10,272 nucleotides of DNA from Desulfobacteraceae bacterium (GTDB lineage Bacteria; Desulfobacterota; DSM-4660; Desulfatiglandales; Desulfatiglandaceae): NCBI GenBank assembly GCA_013203065.1, contig JABMQV010000395.1, positions 1 to 10,272 of the forward strand. The letters run 5' to 3'. Positions 1 through 6,074 of this stretch are shown here, in pieces. Positions within the stretch are counted from its first letter, which is position 1; each line of letters opens with the position of its first letter. The notes below the pieces were generated by a model that made no database searches, was not told the DNA's origin, and saw only the letters and a list, made by a program, of their open reading frames with translations. Position numbers and translations under genes: made by a program.

Positions 1-736
1 CCATCATATCTCCAAGTTGTTTCCAAGTGTCTGCGCCCCACTGTGGTAATGGGTAGCCATATTTCTTGGCAAACGCCGCTTGCTCTTTAGGGTCATCTAA
101 CAAATCAGATCTATAGAATGGGGTCCAGATGCATCCGTCCCAGAGCAACTGATAGGGTTTTCCCATGTACATCACCTGATTTTGAAACGTTCCTCCTGTA
201 AAAGGGCAAGGCCATTTATCGATATTATAATGATATTTTTTTATCCACGGTGACATGTCCATTACCAAGCCTGATTCCACAGCATCTCCTATGTACTCAC
301 CCGGGTAAATCATTGCGTCGTAAACACCGGACTTTGAAACGGCCTCTGCCATGAGCTTGACGGACAGGTCGTAAAGCGGAACGGTGATAAACTCCACATC
401 CATCCCGCTTGCCTCTTTCCATATCGGCTTTAACCAATCGATCTGGGCCGTTGTACCTTCACAGACCAAAAGGGATACTTTGGCGCCAGGCGGAATTTTA
501 CCCTCCTTTTTCATTTTCTTTATTGTGTACAAAATAAACTCATCCGAATCCCACTTCTCAAGCGGAATGTTCTTTTCCTCCGCACCTTTACCAACATCCA
601 AAGGTATCGGAGCGGATTCGCCCGCGGCTTTGCCACCAACGAAGCCCCCCGCGCATACAAAAGAAATGCACAGGCTGGCGGTCAAAAGGTATTTCAATAA
701 TTTCTGCCTTCTGCGATTTTCCTTGCTCATTCTCAT
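1..736 (-). CDS. Extracellular solute-binding protein, family 1 (ABC importer), N-terminal part
   Basis: This is the periplasmic or surface substrate-binding component of an ABC importer. It is truncated by the left window edge after 245 complete codons. The start is the ATG at 736-734, preceded by a strong purine-rich site (GGGAGGGG, 750-743). A second in-frame ATG lies at 730. The N-terminus is a clear export signal: basic residues 5-15 (including RRR at 8-10), then a hydrophobic stretch at about 16-35 ending near AAGES. There is no convincing lipobox around Cys28, so it looks soluble. The RRR run is only a weak Tat-like match. Mature features fit the SBP_bac_1 fold: an early beta strand (KVSLLVCEGT), an amphipathic segment WLKPIWKEASGMDVEFITVP, YDAMIYPGEYI, and MGKPYQLLWDGCIWTPFYRSDLL, the usual 'G-x-Y-x-L-P...YR-x-D-L' region. 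The substrate cannot be deduced. Membrane components would lie to the left. The gene is divergent from the Lrp-type regulator. Confidence 0.85.
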   Translation of the reverse strand, partial: MRMSKENRRRQKLLKYLLTASLCISFVCAGGFVGGKAAGESAPIPLDVGKGAEEKNIPLEKWDSDEFILYTIKKMKKEGKIPPGAKVSLLVCEGTTAQIDWLKPIWKEASGMDVEFITVPLYDLSVKLMAEAVSKSGVYDAMIYPGEYIGDAVESGLVMDMSPWIKKYHYNIDKWPCPFTGGTFQNQVMYMGKPYQLLWDGCIWTPFYRSDLLDDPKEQAAFAKKYGYPLPQWGADTWKQLGDMM

Positions 737-776
737 AGTTTGCCCCTCCCTTAATAAATTAACCTTTCACTAAATG

Positions 777-785
777 TTTATACCA
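777..785 (-). promoter_or_regulatory. Candidate extended -10 promoter for the solute-binding protein gene
   Basis: Reading on the minus strand, TGG followed by TATAAA (785 to 777) forms an extended -10 element about 40 nt upstream of the start at 736. This would give a leader of roughly 35 nt that contains the GGGAGGGG ribosome site. No good -35 hexamer is visible at the expected distance, so the call rests on the extended -10 alone. Confidence 0.25.
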
Positions 786-1095
786 AACAGTTTATTAAAA
801 ACTTCCATCACCTCCTTCCAGCCCCTGTTTTAGATTTTCGCTATCTGTCGTCGGAAAGAATCCGGCTTTCAAATGCTTCCTGGAGGAATTCGCTAGAAAA
901 TCACAACCGACTATTTCTTTATAATCGGAAAATAAGATATTCGACAATTTACTTAAGAAGAATTTTTTGTCAAGTTATTTTTCGCTATTTTCTCGTTTTT
1001 CTAAGGCTGTTATATAAAAAAAATAATAAATTCAAATATTTAGATGAAAAAGTCTTTACGGACAACCCCCTATCCGAAACAACTGTAAGAAATTC

Positions 1096-1120
1096 GTTAC
1101 AAAATATCTATTCTTGTAAC
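1096..1120. promoter_or_regulatory. Operator-like inverted repeat GTTACAA-N11-TTGTAAC
   Basis: Two perfect 7 bp arms (1096-1102 and 1114-1120) are separated by 11 nt, so their centres are 18 bp apart. This geometry is typical of a dimeric helix-turn-helix regulator site. It lies 360 bp upstream of the solute-binding protein gene and 536 bp upstream of the regulator gene. It is followed by no T-run, so it is not a typical terminator. The binding protein is unknown. Confidence 0.35.
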
Positions 1121-1247
1121 ACATATTATGATATCTTACCAAACTCATGCGTAACTAACATCTTGAAATGATTGCAATATGTCGAGCCGTCAAGCGATAA
1201 AGACGGGATTACAGTAAGATATTTCTACAAAAAAAATGAAAAAAGAC

Positions 1248-1278
1248 TTGACAACAAATTTTTATTAGGCAAAATAAT
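1248..1278 (+). promoter_or_regulatory. Candidate sigma70 promoter for the lrp-type gene and ald
   Basis: A perfect -35 hexamer TTGACA sits at 1248-1253. Two -10 choices follow: CAAAAT at 1270-1275 (16 nt spacer, 4 of 6 matches) and AATAAT at 1273-1278 (19 nt spacer, 5 of 6). Either would produce a leader of about 370 nt before the regulator start at 1656, which is long, so another promoter closer to the gene may exist. The perfect dyad at 1276-1290 overlaps the -10/start region and could be a repressor site for this promoter. Confidence 0.3.
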
Positions 1279-1290
1279 TCATTATGAATT
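1276..1290. promoter_or_regulatory. Perfect 15 bp dyad AATTCAT-T-ATGAATT
   Basis: The two 7 bp arms are exactly complementary around a single central base. The dyad overlaps the -10/start area of the TTGACA promoter candidate, a placement that suits repression. AT-rich background makes such palindromes more frequent, so the functional call is tentative. Confidence 0.3.
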
Positions 1291-1552
1291 TTCTAATCGT
1301 AAAGAATTGGTGGCGATAGTTTTCTGTACGTTATTTTTGAAGGTAGCTTAGGGATATGTACTTAATTCAGCTAACCCAATATGCAGAAAACATTGTGCCC
1401 CCTTGCGGTCTTGACCGGAAATACTTCAACGCGTCGGCTTTTAAGAGATATTCATCTCCTGGCGGTTAGGGGGTGAAATTTCAAATGTGGGAGTTAAATA
1501 CCCAATTCATGGAAAAGCGCTGCCTGTTCCCCAAGATATGGTCACATATAGA

Positions 1553-1607
1553 GTCAATTGCGTAGCCTTATTTGATCATAGCTGTCAATTCTGAGTAGTC
1601 CTTGATC
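1553..1607 (+). repeat. Two-copy phased direct repeat upstream of the Lrp-type regulator
   Basis: The module GTCAATT...TAG(C/T)C...TTGATC occurs twice, at 1553-1577 and 1584-1607. The GTCAATT elements are 31 bp apart and the TTGATC elements 30 bp apart, about three helical turns, so both copies face the same side of the DNA. The pair ends about 50 bp before the start of the regulator gene. Lrp/AsnC proteins bind as multimers to arrays of phased weak sites, so an autoregulatory site is a reasonable guess. Confidence 0.35.
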
Positions 1608-1655
1608 GAGGAGACGTAATGCAGAGCATTTGAGGTGCTACCTTAGAGGGGCAGG

Positions 1656-2153
1656 ATGTTTTGGGGGTGGGACTTGAAAAAAGATCTTAGTGCGCTAGAC
1701 AAAAAACTAATTCGTTGCCTTATTGAGAACGGCCGGGCGCCGGTAGCGGAAATTTCTAAAGACTTAAATATCACCAATCCCACCGTGCGTTCTCGAATAC
1801 AAAGGCTTATTGAATCGGGAGTTTCAAAGGTCGTCGGACTAGTAGATTGCTCTAAAATCAAAGGTATCACTATGGCACTTGTTGGGATAACCCTTGAGAG
1901 GCATCAAGAGCTTGAGAAAAAAACCGAGCAAATTTCAAATTTGGATAGGGTACATTGGGTGGCGGTCGTTAGCGGTCGATATGACATTATTGTTGAGGTA
2001 GTACTTGAAGACGCAATGGATGACTTGTATAGATTCTTGACGATGGACCTCCCTCAATTGGGCGGTATCCGGTCAAGTGAATCTTTTCTGGTGATGAAGG
2101 CAAAACGCAAATGGGTTTTGCTACCTAGCGGAATGAAGAATTGGGATACGTAG
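1656..2153 (+). CDS. Lrp/AsnC-family transcriptional regulator
   Basis: This is a 165-residue DNA-binding regulator, a normal length for the Lrp/AsnC (feast/famine) family. Residues about 14-60 form the winged helix-turn-helix: LDKKLIRCLIENGR is the usual first helix, PVAEISKDLNI and TNPTVRSRIQRLIESGV are the turn and recognition helix. Residues about 72-150 form the RAM (AsnC_trans_reg) ligand and multimerisation domain, including the family signature VVSGRYDIIVEVV near 107-119. Such proteins usually sense amino acids and bind as dimers, octamers or larger. The ATG at 1656 is preceded by GAGGGG with short spacing. The conserved part begins about 12 residues later, so a downstream TTG start at 1671 remains possible. 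The gene lies 27 nt before ald in the same orientation. Lrp-type activation of alanine dehydrogenase genes is known in other bacteria (AldR in Mycobacterium), so ald is the most likely target. Confidence 0.92.
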   Translation: MFWGWDLKKDLSALDKKLIRCLIENGRAPVAEISKDLNITNPTVRSRIQRLIESGVSKVVGLVDCSKIKGITMALVGITLERHQELEKKTEQISNLDRVHWVAVVSGRYDIIVEVVLEDAMDDLYRFLTMDLPQLGGIRSSESFLVMKAKRKWVLLPSGMKNWDT

Positions 2154-2164
2154 AGTTGCGCAAC

Positions 2165-2170
2165 AGGAGG
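2165..2170 (+). promoter_or_regulatory. Ribosome binding site of ald
   Basis: A perfect AGGAGG lies in the 27 nt gap between the regulator stop and ald. Its distance favours the first of the two tandem ATG codons at 2181 and 2184. Confidence 0.7.
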
Positions 2171-2180
2171 AGTTTCACTC

Positions 2181-3296
2181 ATGATGATTGGAGTGCCAAA
2201 AGAGATAAAGAATAATGAGTATCGAGTCGGATTGGTCCCAGACGGAGTAAAGGCCTTAACCAAACAGGGCCATCAGGTTGTCGTTCAAAAAGGTGCCGGA
2301 GTGGGAAGTGGAATAAGCGACGAGGAATATATGAAAAGTGGGGCCAGTTTAGTCGCCATTGCAGATGAGGTCTACGATCAAGCCGAAATGGTGGTTAAGG
2401 TCAAGGAACCTTTAGCCAAGGAGTATGGACTGATTAAGGAGGACCAGATTATCTTCGGCTATTTGCACCTGGCCCCAATCCCTGAGCTGACTCAAGCCCT
2501 GTTGGACAGTAAATGTATTGGGGTCGCTTACGAGACAATACAGTTGGCTGACGGATCGCTACCACTTTTGAACCCTATGAGTGAAGTGGCTGGCCGAATG
2601 GCTGCTCAGGTGGGGAGCCATTATCTGGAGAAATCAAGTGGTGGACGGGGAGTACTCTTGAGTGGCGTGCCCGGCGTGGGACGGGGCAAGGTAACAATCA
2701 TTGGTGGTGGGGTGGTTGGAACCAATGCGGCCAAAATCGCCGTTGGCCTTGGGGCAGAAGTCTACGTAGTGGATATCGATCAGCGGCGCTTGGCATACCT
2801 GGATGACATCTTTGGGAACAGCATCAATACCATTACGTTCGGTCCCGAAGCCGTCGCTCGACTGGTTTCCGTCTCGGACTTGGTCATTGGAGCAATACTC
2901 GTTCCTGGGGCATTGGCTCCAGTCGTGCTCGACAAAGAGAGTGTTTCTGCCATGTCGGCCGGGGCAGTGGTCGTGGATGTGGCCATTGATCAGGGCGGAT
3001 GTTTCGAGACCAGTAGACCTACTACACATGACGACCCTATCTATCTAGTCGACGAGGTCATTCATTACTGTGTAACAAATATGCCCAGCGCGGTTTCGAG
3101 AACCGCCACATTTGCTCTGACCAATGTGACCCTCCCCCGGATTCTTGATATCGCCAACAAAGGGATCAGACGGTGCATCAGAGAAGATCCTGCCTTGGCC
3201 ATGGGGGTGAACTTATGCAAAGGGTCCATTACTCATCCAGGTGTAGCGAAGTCTATGAATTGCGTCTGTGAGGATTTGTCCGCAATATTGGAATAA
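2181..3296 (+). CDS. ald: Alanine dehydrogenase (NAD-dependent)
   Basis: This enzyme catalyses reversible oxidative deamination of L-alanine to pyruvate and ammonia with NAD in the cytoplasm. At 371 residues it is full length for the family. All key residues sit at the reference positions: Arg15 (NNEYRVGL), Lys75 (VKVKEP), His96 (FGYLHLAP) and Asp270 (DVAIDQGG), the substrate-binding and catalytic set. The Rossmann motif [10 protein letters not shown] lies at 175-184, with Asp198 ending the second strand (VVDID), which predicts NAD rather than NADP. The C-terminal signatures [11 protein letters not shown] (276-286) and [14 protein letters not shown] (295-308) are specific to alanine dehydrogenase and separate it from saccharopine dehydrogenase or transhydrogenase relatives. 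AGGAGG (2165-2170) lies 10 nt from the first ATG and 13 nt from the second (ATGATG). The first is chosen because it restores reference numbering. It forms a likely two-gene operon with the upstream Lrp-type regulator. Its role is nitrogen release from alanine or redox balancing. Confidence 0.96.
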   Translation: MMIGVPKEIKNNEYRVGLVPDGVKALTKQGHQVVVQKGAGVGSGISDEEYMKSGASLVAIADEVYDQAEMVVKVKEPLAKEYGLIKEDQIIFGYLHLAPIPELTQALLDSKCIGVAYETIQLADGSLPLLNPMSEVAGRMAAQVGSHYLEKSSGGRGVLLSGVPGVGRGKVTIIGGGVVGTNAAKIAVGLGAEVYVVDIDQRRLAYLDDIFGNSINTITFGPEAVARLVSVSDLVIGAILVPGALAPVVLDKESVSAMSAGAVVVDVAIDQGGCFETSRPTTHDDPIYLVDEVIHYCVTNMPSAVSRTATFALTNVTLPRILDIANKGIRRCIREDPALAMGVNLCKGSITHPGVAKSMNCVCEDLSAILE

Positions 3297-3302
3297 TGGA
3301 AT

Positions 3303-3331
3303 CCCAGCACACCAAACCCAACAGGGCTGGG
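3303..3331 (+). terminator. Weak terminator-like hairpin after ald
   Basis: CCCAGC (3303-3308) pairs perfectly with GCTGGG (3326-3331) across a 17 nt loop, starting 7 nt after the ald stop codon. The loop is long and the following sequence (CCGTTTGTA) lacks a real T-run, so intrinsic termination would be inefficient at best. Confidence 0.3.
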
Positions 3332-3790
3332 CCGTTTGTACTTAACCCTCCTTATGTTACGCTCGGAATTTTTGAACAGAAGAGAAAAAGTCTTTGGTTT
3401 CAATAAGTTATATGATTTTCGGGATACACACTAAACCTTCAACGATGTGGATGGTGCAAGCTTTAGAAAGCGGCTAAGTAGATGGTTAACCCTGCTCTCC
3501 AATTATTGGATTGCACTTCCCCATCCTGGTTGGTTACCGAAACCAACGGAGATTTTAAGGATGTTTCTGATCTTCGAGTGATTGATTCTTTGAGACGGAA
3601 CGTCAGGATAAGCATGCTGTCGCAGTCGGCCCTCTTGGTATGGTGACGATTTTTTTGTTTTAGTTCTGCGATCCATAATCCATAATTCTTAAGAAGCATG
3701 GTGGGTGCCATTCTACCTTCATAGTTACGGTTGAGTTGCCCGTACCAATTCAACTTCAGAGCTTTATGGCTTTGAGATGTCTTTGGGAGA

Positions 3791-3805
3791 CAGGAATATT
3801 TCCTG
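3791..3805. promoter_or_regulatory. Lrp-box-like palindrome upstream of hyuA
   Basis: CAGGAA-TAT-TTCCTG is a perfect 6 bp dyad with a 3 nt centre, 15 bp in all, the same length as the E. coli Lrp consensus (YAGHAWATTWTDCTR). Read on the minus strand it matches that consensus at 12 of 15 positions, including the diagnostic CAG and CTG ends. The 8-mer GGAATATT within it recurs 78 bp downstream at 3871-3878. An Lrp-family gene is encoded 1.6 kb upstream, so the site is a reasonable candidate target. The match was made by eye and the family's sites vary between species. Confidence 0.35.
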
Positions 3806-3927
3806 AAACATGAAACAAAATCTTACTTTCTTGGAGGCAGTGATTGACATCTCCTTCCACTTAAGCGTCTGGAATATTGTAATGATGGATCTAAGGAATT
3901 ATGCGGACACTTCAGAAAGGAGCGAGT

Positions 3928-5994
3928 ATGCGTTTCGCGGTAGATACTGGCGGTACATTTACAGACCTGGTTTTTGAGGATGACCCGGGCAGTCTCCATA
4001 TGTTCAAGGCCGAGACAACCCCCCATGATCCGGTTGAAGGGATTCTAGCGGCCGTCCGTTATGCGGCAGACAGCATGTCAATCTCGATGGAGGAATTGCT
4101 TGGCAAGGGTGAGCTCTTTATCCACGGAACCACCCACGCCGTTAATGCCATCATTACCGAAAATACAGCCAAGACCGCTCTTCTCACAACAAAGGGCCAT
4201 CGAGAGATGCTCGTCCTTAGGGAGGGAGGGCGACTTGAACCGTTCAATTTCTCTGTCCCCTTTCCCAAACCTTATATCCCTCGAGCGTTGACCTTCGAAA
4301 TCCCTGAGCGGATCGGCTCAGACGGCCAGGTCATCGAACCGTTAGACGAAGAGGCGGTCGTGGAGATCATCCAAAGGTTAAGGGATCTGAAGGTAGAAGC
4401 AGTGGCGGTTTGTCTCCTTTGGTCAACCGTCAATCCAATACATGAGAATCGCATCGGTGAGCTTTTGGAAGGCCATGTGCCTGATATGCCTTATACCCTC
4501 TCTAATGTGCTCAACCCTATTTTACGCGAGTATCGCCGCGCCTCCTCGACCTGTATCGACGCCTCCCTCAAGCCCCTCATGTCCCGATACCTGGGAGGGC
4601 TATCGAGCCGCCTGAAGGAGGCGGGTTTCAATGGCCGTCTGTTAATGCTCACTTCCAAAGGTGGGGTGATGGATTTTGAAGATCTTGCCGCCGCACCGAT
4701 CCATGCCATTGGCTCCGGTCCATCCATGGCTCCTATTGCAGGCCGTCATTACGCTCAGATCGATGCTCAGACCGACACTGCCATTGTCGCGGACACCGGC
4801 GGGACCACTTACGATGTCAGCCTTGTAAACCGGGGGGGTATCCCCATGACACCGGAGACCTGGATCGGACAGCGTTATCGGGGCCATATCGTTGGGTTTC
4901 CATCGGTCGATGTGAAGAGCATCGGCGCAGGGGGTGGAAGCATCGCCTGGGTGGACGAGGGCGGTCTTGTGCATGTGGGACCCATGAGTGCAGGGGCAGT
5001 ACCCGGTCCGGCCTGCTATGGGAAGGGCGGGATCCGACCCACTGTTACAGACGCATCACTGGTACTCGGCTATATTGATCCGGCCTTTTTCCTTGGCGGT
5101 GACATGATACTCGAAGTCGATCGCGCGGTAAAGGCAATTGAGGACGAGGTGGCTCGCCCGCTGGGTTTGGGACTTCTAGAGGCCGCTTCGGCCATCCTTC
5201 GGCTCACGACCGAAAACATGGTTGGGGCTATCGAAGATATCACCATCCACCAGGGAATGGATCCCCGGAGCGCAGTACTCGTTGGCGGAGGGGGTGCAGC
5301 CGGGCTCAATTCCGTCTCCATCGCCCGCCGGCTTGGCTGTACAAAGGTCATTATTCCCGAGGTGGTCGCCGTGCTGTCTGCAGCCGGCGCGCTCATCTCG
5401 GACCTCCACGCCGATTACCGGGCCCTCTTTTACACTACCACCGATAACTTCGACTTCGAGGGCGTGAATGCCACCCTGGAATCCCTCAATAGCAAATGCC
5501 AGGCATTCATAGAGGGTCCCGGTGCCGGAGCAATAGAGCAATCAATTGAATTCTATGCAGAAGCCCGCTACCGAGATCAGATTTGGGAAATCGATATTCC
5601 GCTCAAAATAGCCCGCTTCAAGAGATCCGAGGACGTTGTTCAGGTGCGCGAGGACTTCGACCGCTTGCACGAGGAGGTATTTGCCTTTCGCGACACAGTC
5701 TCGGACGTGCAGTTTGTGGGCTGGCGCGCAACCGCTCGTTGTAAGCTGAGCGAGCGAGACCTGGGTAAACTTGCAAAGGATAAGATCTATGAAGCTAAAA
5801 TACCCCCGTCGCGCAAGGCCTATTTCGCTGACACTGGGATGGTGGATACCCGTGTAGAGCTTTTCGAGACAATGGAGCCCGATGTTCCCTTAGAGGGTCC
5901 CGCCATCATCGAATCACCCCTGACCACCGTCGTCATCGAGCCAGGTGCAAAGGTGGTGCGTAAGATGAGTGGAAGCCTGGTCATTACACCGTAA
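3928..5994 (+). CDS. hyuA: Hydantoinase A / ketone carboxylase-type ATP-binding subunit
   Basis: This is a 688-residue member of the HyuA/OXP family: hydantoinase A, the N-terminal half of 5-oxoprolinase, acetone carboxylase beta and acetophenone carboxylase A. These proteins bind and cleave ATP to activate a carbonyl or amide oxygen. Order of motifs: DTGGTFTD at 6-13 (phosphate-binding, Hydant_A_N), HGTTHAVNAI at 66-75, REYRRASSTCIDASLKPL at 200-217, SKGGVMDFEDL at 243-253 with SGPSMAP at 263-269, and a second actin/ASKHA-like loop DTGGTTYDVSLV at 289-300. IGAGGGS (332-338) and GPACYGKGG...PTVTDA (360-376) follow. The last 150 residues form the C-terminal domain. The ATG at 3928 is chosen over an in-frame ATG at 3901 because AAAGGAG precedes it by 5 nt and family members begin 'MR(F/I)xVDTGGTFTD'. 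It is first in an operon with hyuB 80 nt downstream. The substrate is not determined by the motifs. Confidence 0.9.
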   Translation: MRFAVDTGGTFTDLVFEDDPGSLHMFKAETTPHDPVEGILAAVRYAADSMSISMEELLGKGELFIHGTTHAVNAIITENTAKTALLTTKGHREMLVLREGGRLEPFNFSVPFPKPYIPRALTFEIPERIGSDGQVIEPLDEEAVVEIIQRLRDLKVEAVAVCLLWSTVNPIHENRIGELLEGHVPDMPYTLSNVLNPILREYRRASSTCIDASLKPLMSRYLGGLSSRLKEAGFNGRLLMLTSKGGVMDFEDLAAAPIHAIGSGPSMAPIAGRHYAQIDAQTDTAIVADTGGTTYDVSLVNRGGIPMTPETWIGQRYRGHIVGFPSVDVKSIGAGGGSIAWVDEGGLVHVGPMSAGAVPGPACYGKGGIRPTVTDASLVLGYIDPAFFLGGDMILEVDRAVKAIEDEVARPLGLGLLEAASAILRLTTENMVGAIEDITIHQGMDPRSAVLVGGGGAAGLNSVSIARRLGCTKVIIPEVVAVLSAAGALISDLHADYRALFYTTTDNFDFEGVNATLESLNSKCQAFIEGPGAGAIEQSIEFYAEARYRDQIWEIDIPLKIARFKRSEDVVQVREDFDRLHEEVFAFRDTVSDVQFVGWRATARCKLSERDLGKLAKDKIYEAKIPPSRKAYFADTGMVDTRVELFETMEPDVPLEGPAIIESPLTTVVIEPGAKVVRKMSGSLVITP

Positions 5995-6032
5995 GGCAGG
6001 TTACAACATTCAACCAGCGCGAAATTCGGGCT

Positions 6033-6050
6033 GTTTAGGGTTCACCAAAC
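6033..6050 (+). other. Small hairpin in the hyuA-hyuB gap
   Basis: GTTT-A-GG (6033-6039) can pair with CC-AAAC (6045-6050) around the loop GTTCA, leaving one bulged A. It lies 8 nt before the hyuB Shine-Dalgarno sequence. An alternative pairing GTTCA/TGAAC (6040-6044 with 6053-6057) would be mutually exclusive with it. No T-run follows, so it is not a terminator. A role in translation or message stability is speculative. Confidence 0.15.
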
Positions 6051-6074
6051 GTTGAACAGGAGGAAATAGGAAAT

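Larger units (their letters stand above)
737..1655. other. Long AT-rich divergent intergenic region, no convincing gene
   Basis: About 920 nt separate the start of the minus-strand solute-binding protein gene from the Lrp-type regulator. The region is visibly AT-rich with many poly-A/T runs, and stops interrupt all frames. Structures seen in it are a near-perfect anti-Shine-Dalgarno complement (817-807, minus), an inverted repeat GTTACAA-N11-TTGTAAC (1096-1120), a TTGACA element (1248-1253) next to a perfect 15 bp dyad (1276-1290), a small hairpin GAGAT-ATTC-ATCTC (1445-1458), and a two-copy phased repeat (1553-1607). It therefore looks like a regulatory region rather than a decayed gene. A small RNA cannot be excluded. 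Confidence 0.6.
3297..3927. other. Intergenic region between ald and the hyu operon
   Basis: About 630 nt without a convincing gene. A 6 bp stem that may be a weak terminator lies just after ald (3303-3331). The middle (3463-3753) has an open frame on the minus strand and a shorter one on the plus strand, neither with a recognisable product or good ribosome site. The right part carries a 15 bp Lrp-box-like dyad (3791-3805), a TTGACA hexamer (3844-3849) with no properly spaced -10, an inverted repeat TTCCA-N10-TGGAA (3855-3874), and a second copy of the 8-mer GGAATATT (3871-3878). The promoter of the hyu operon must be in or near this last part but could not be fixed. Confidence 0.55.

Noticed and set aside
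384..773. 129-codon plus-strand open frame
   Set aside because: It lies opposite the solute-binding protein gene, whose minus-strand frame is open to the window edge with a signal peptide and a ribosome site. The plus frame has no recognisable motif.
1406..1417. CGGTC-TT-GACCG palindrome
   Set aside because: The arms are only 5 bp with a 2 nt loop and mismatched flanks. It is too small to claim as an operator or terminator.
3831..3850. Sigma54-like TGG...TTGAC sequence before hyuA
   Set aside because: The essential GC of the -12 element is missing at the required distance from GG.
3844..3883. TTGACA at 3844-3849 as a promoter of the hyu operon
   Set aside because: No -10-like hexamer occurs 16-19 nt downstream. 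The nearest candidates, TATTGT and TGTAAT, are about 25-28 nt away.
3901..3927. Upstream ATG extending HyuA by 9 residues
   Set aside because: It has no good ribosome site, and AAAGGAG lies within this extension, correctly spaced for the ATG at 3928. Family proteins start right before the DTGGTFTD motif.
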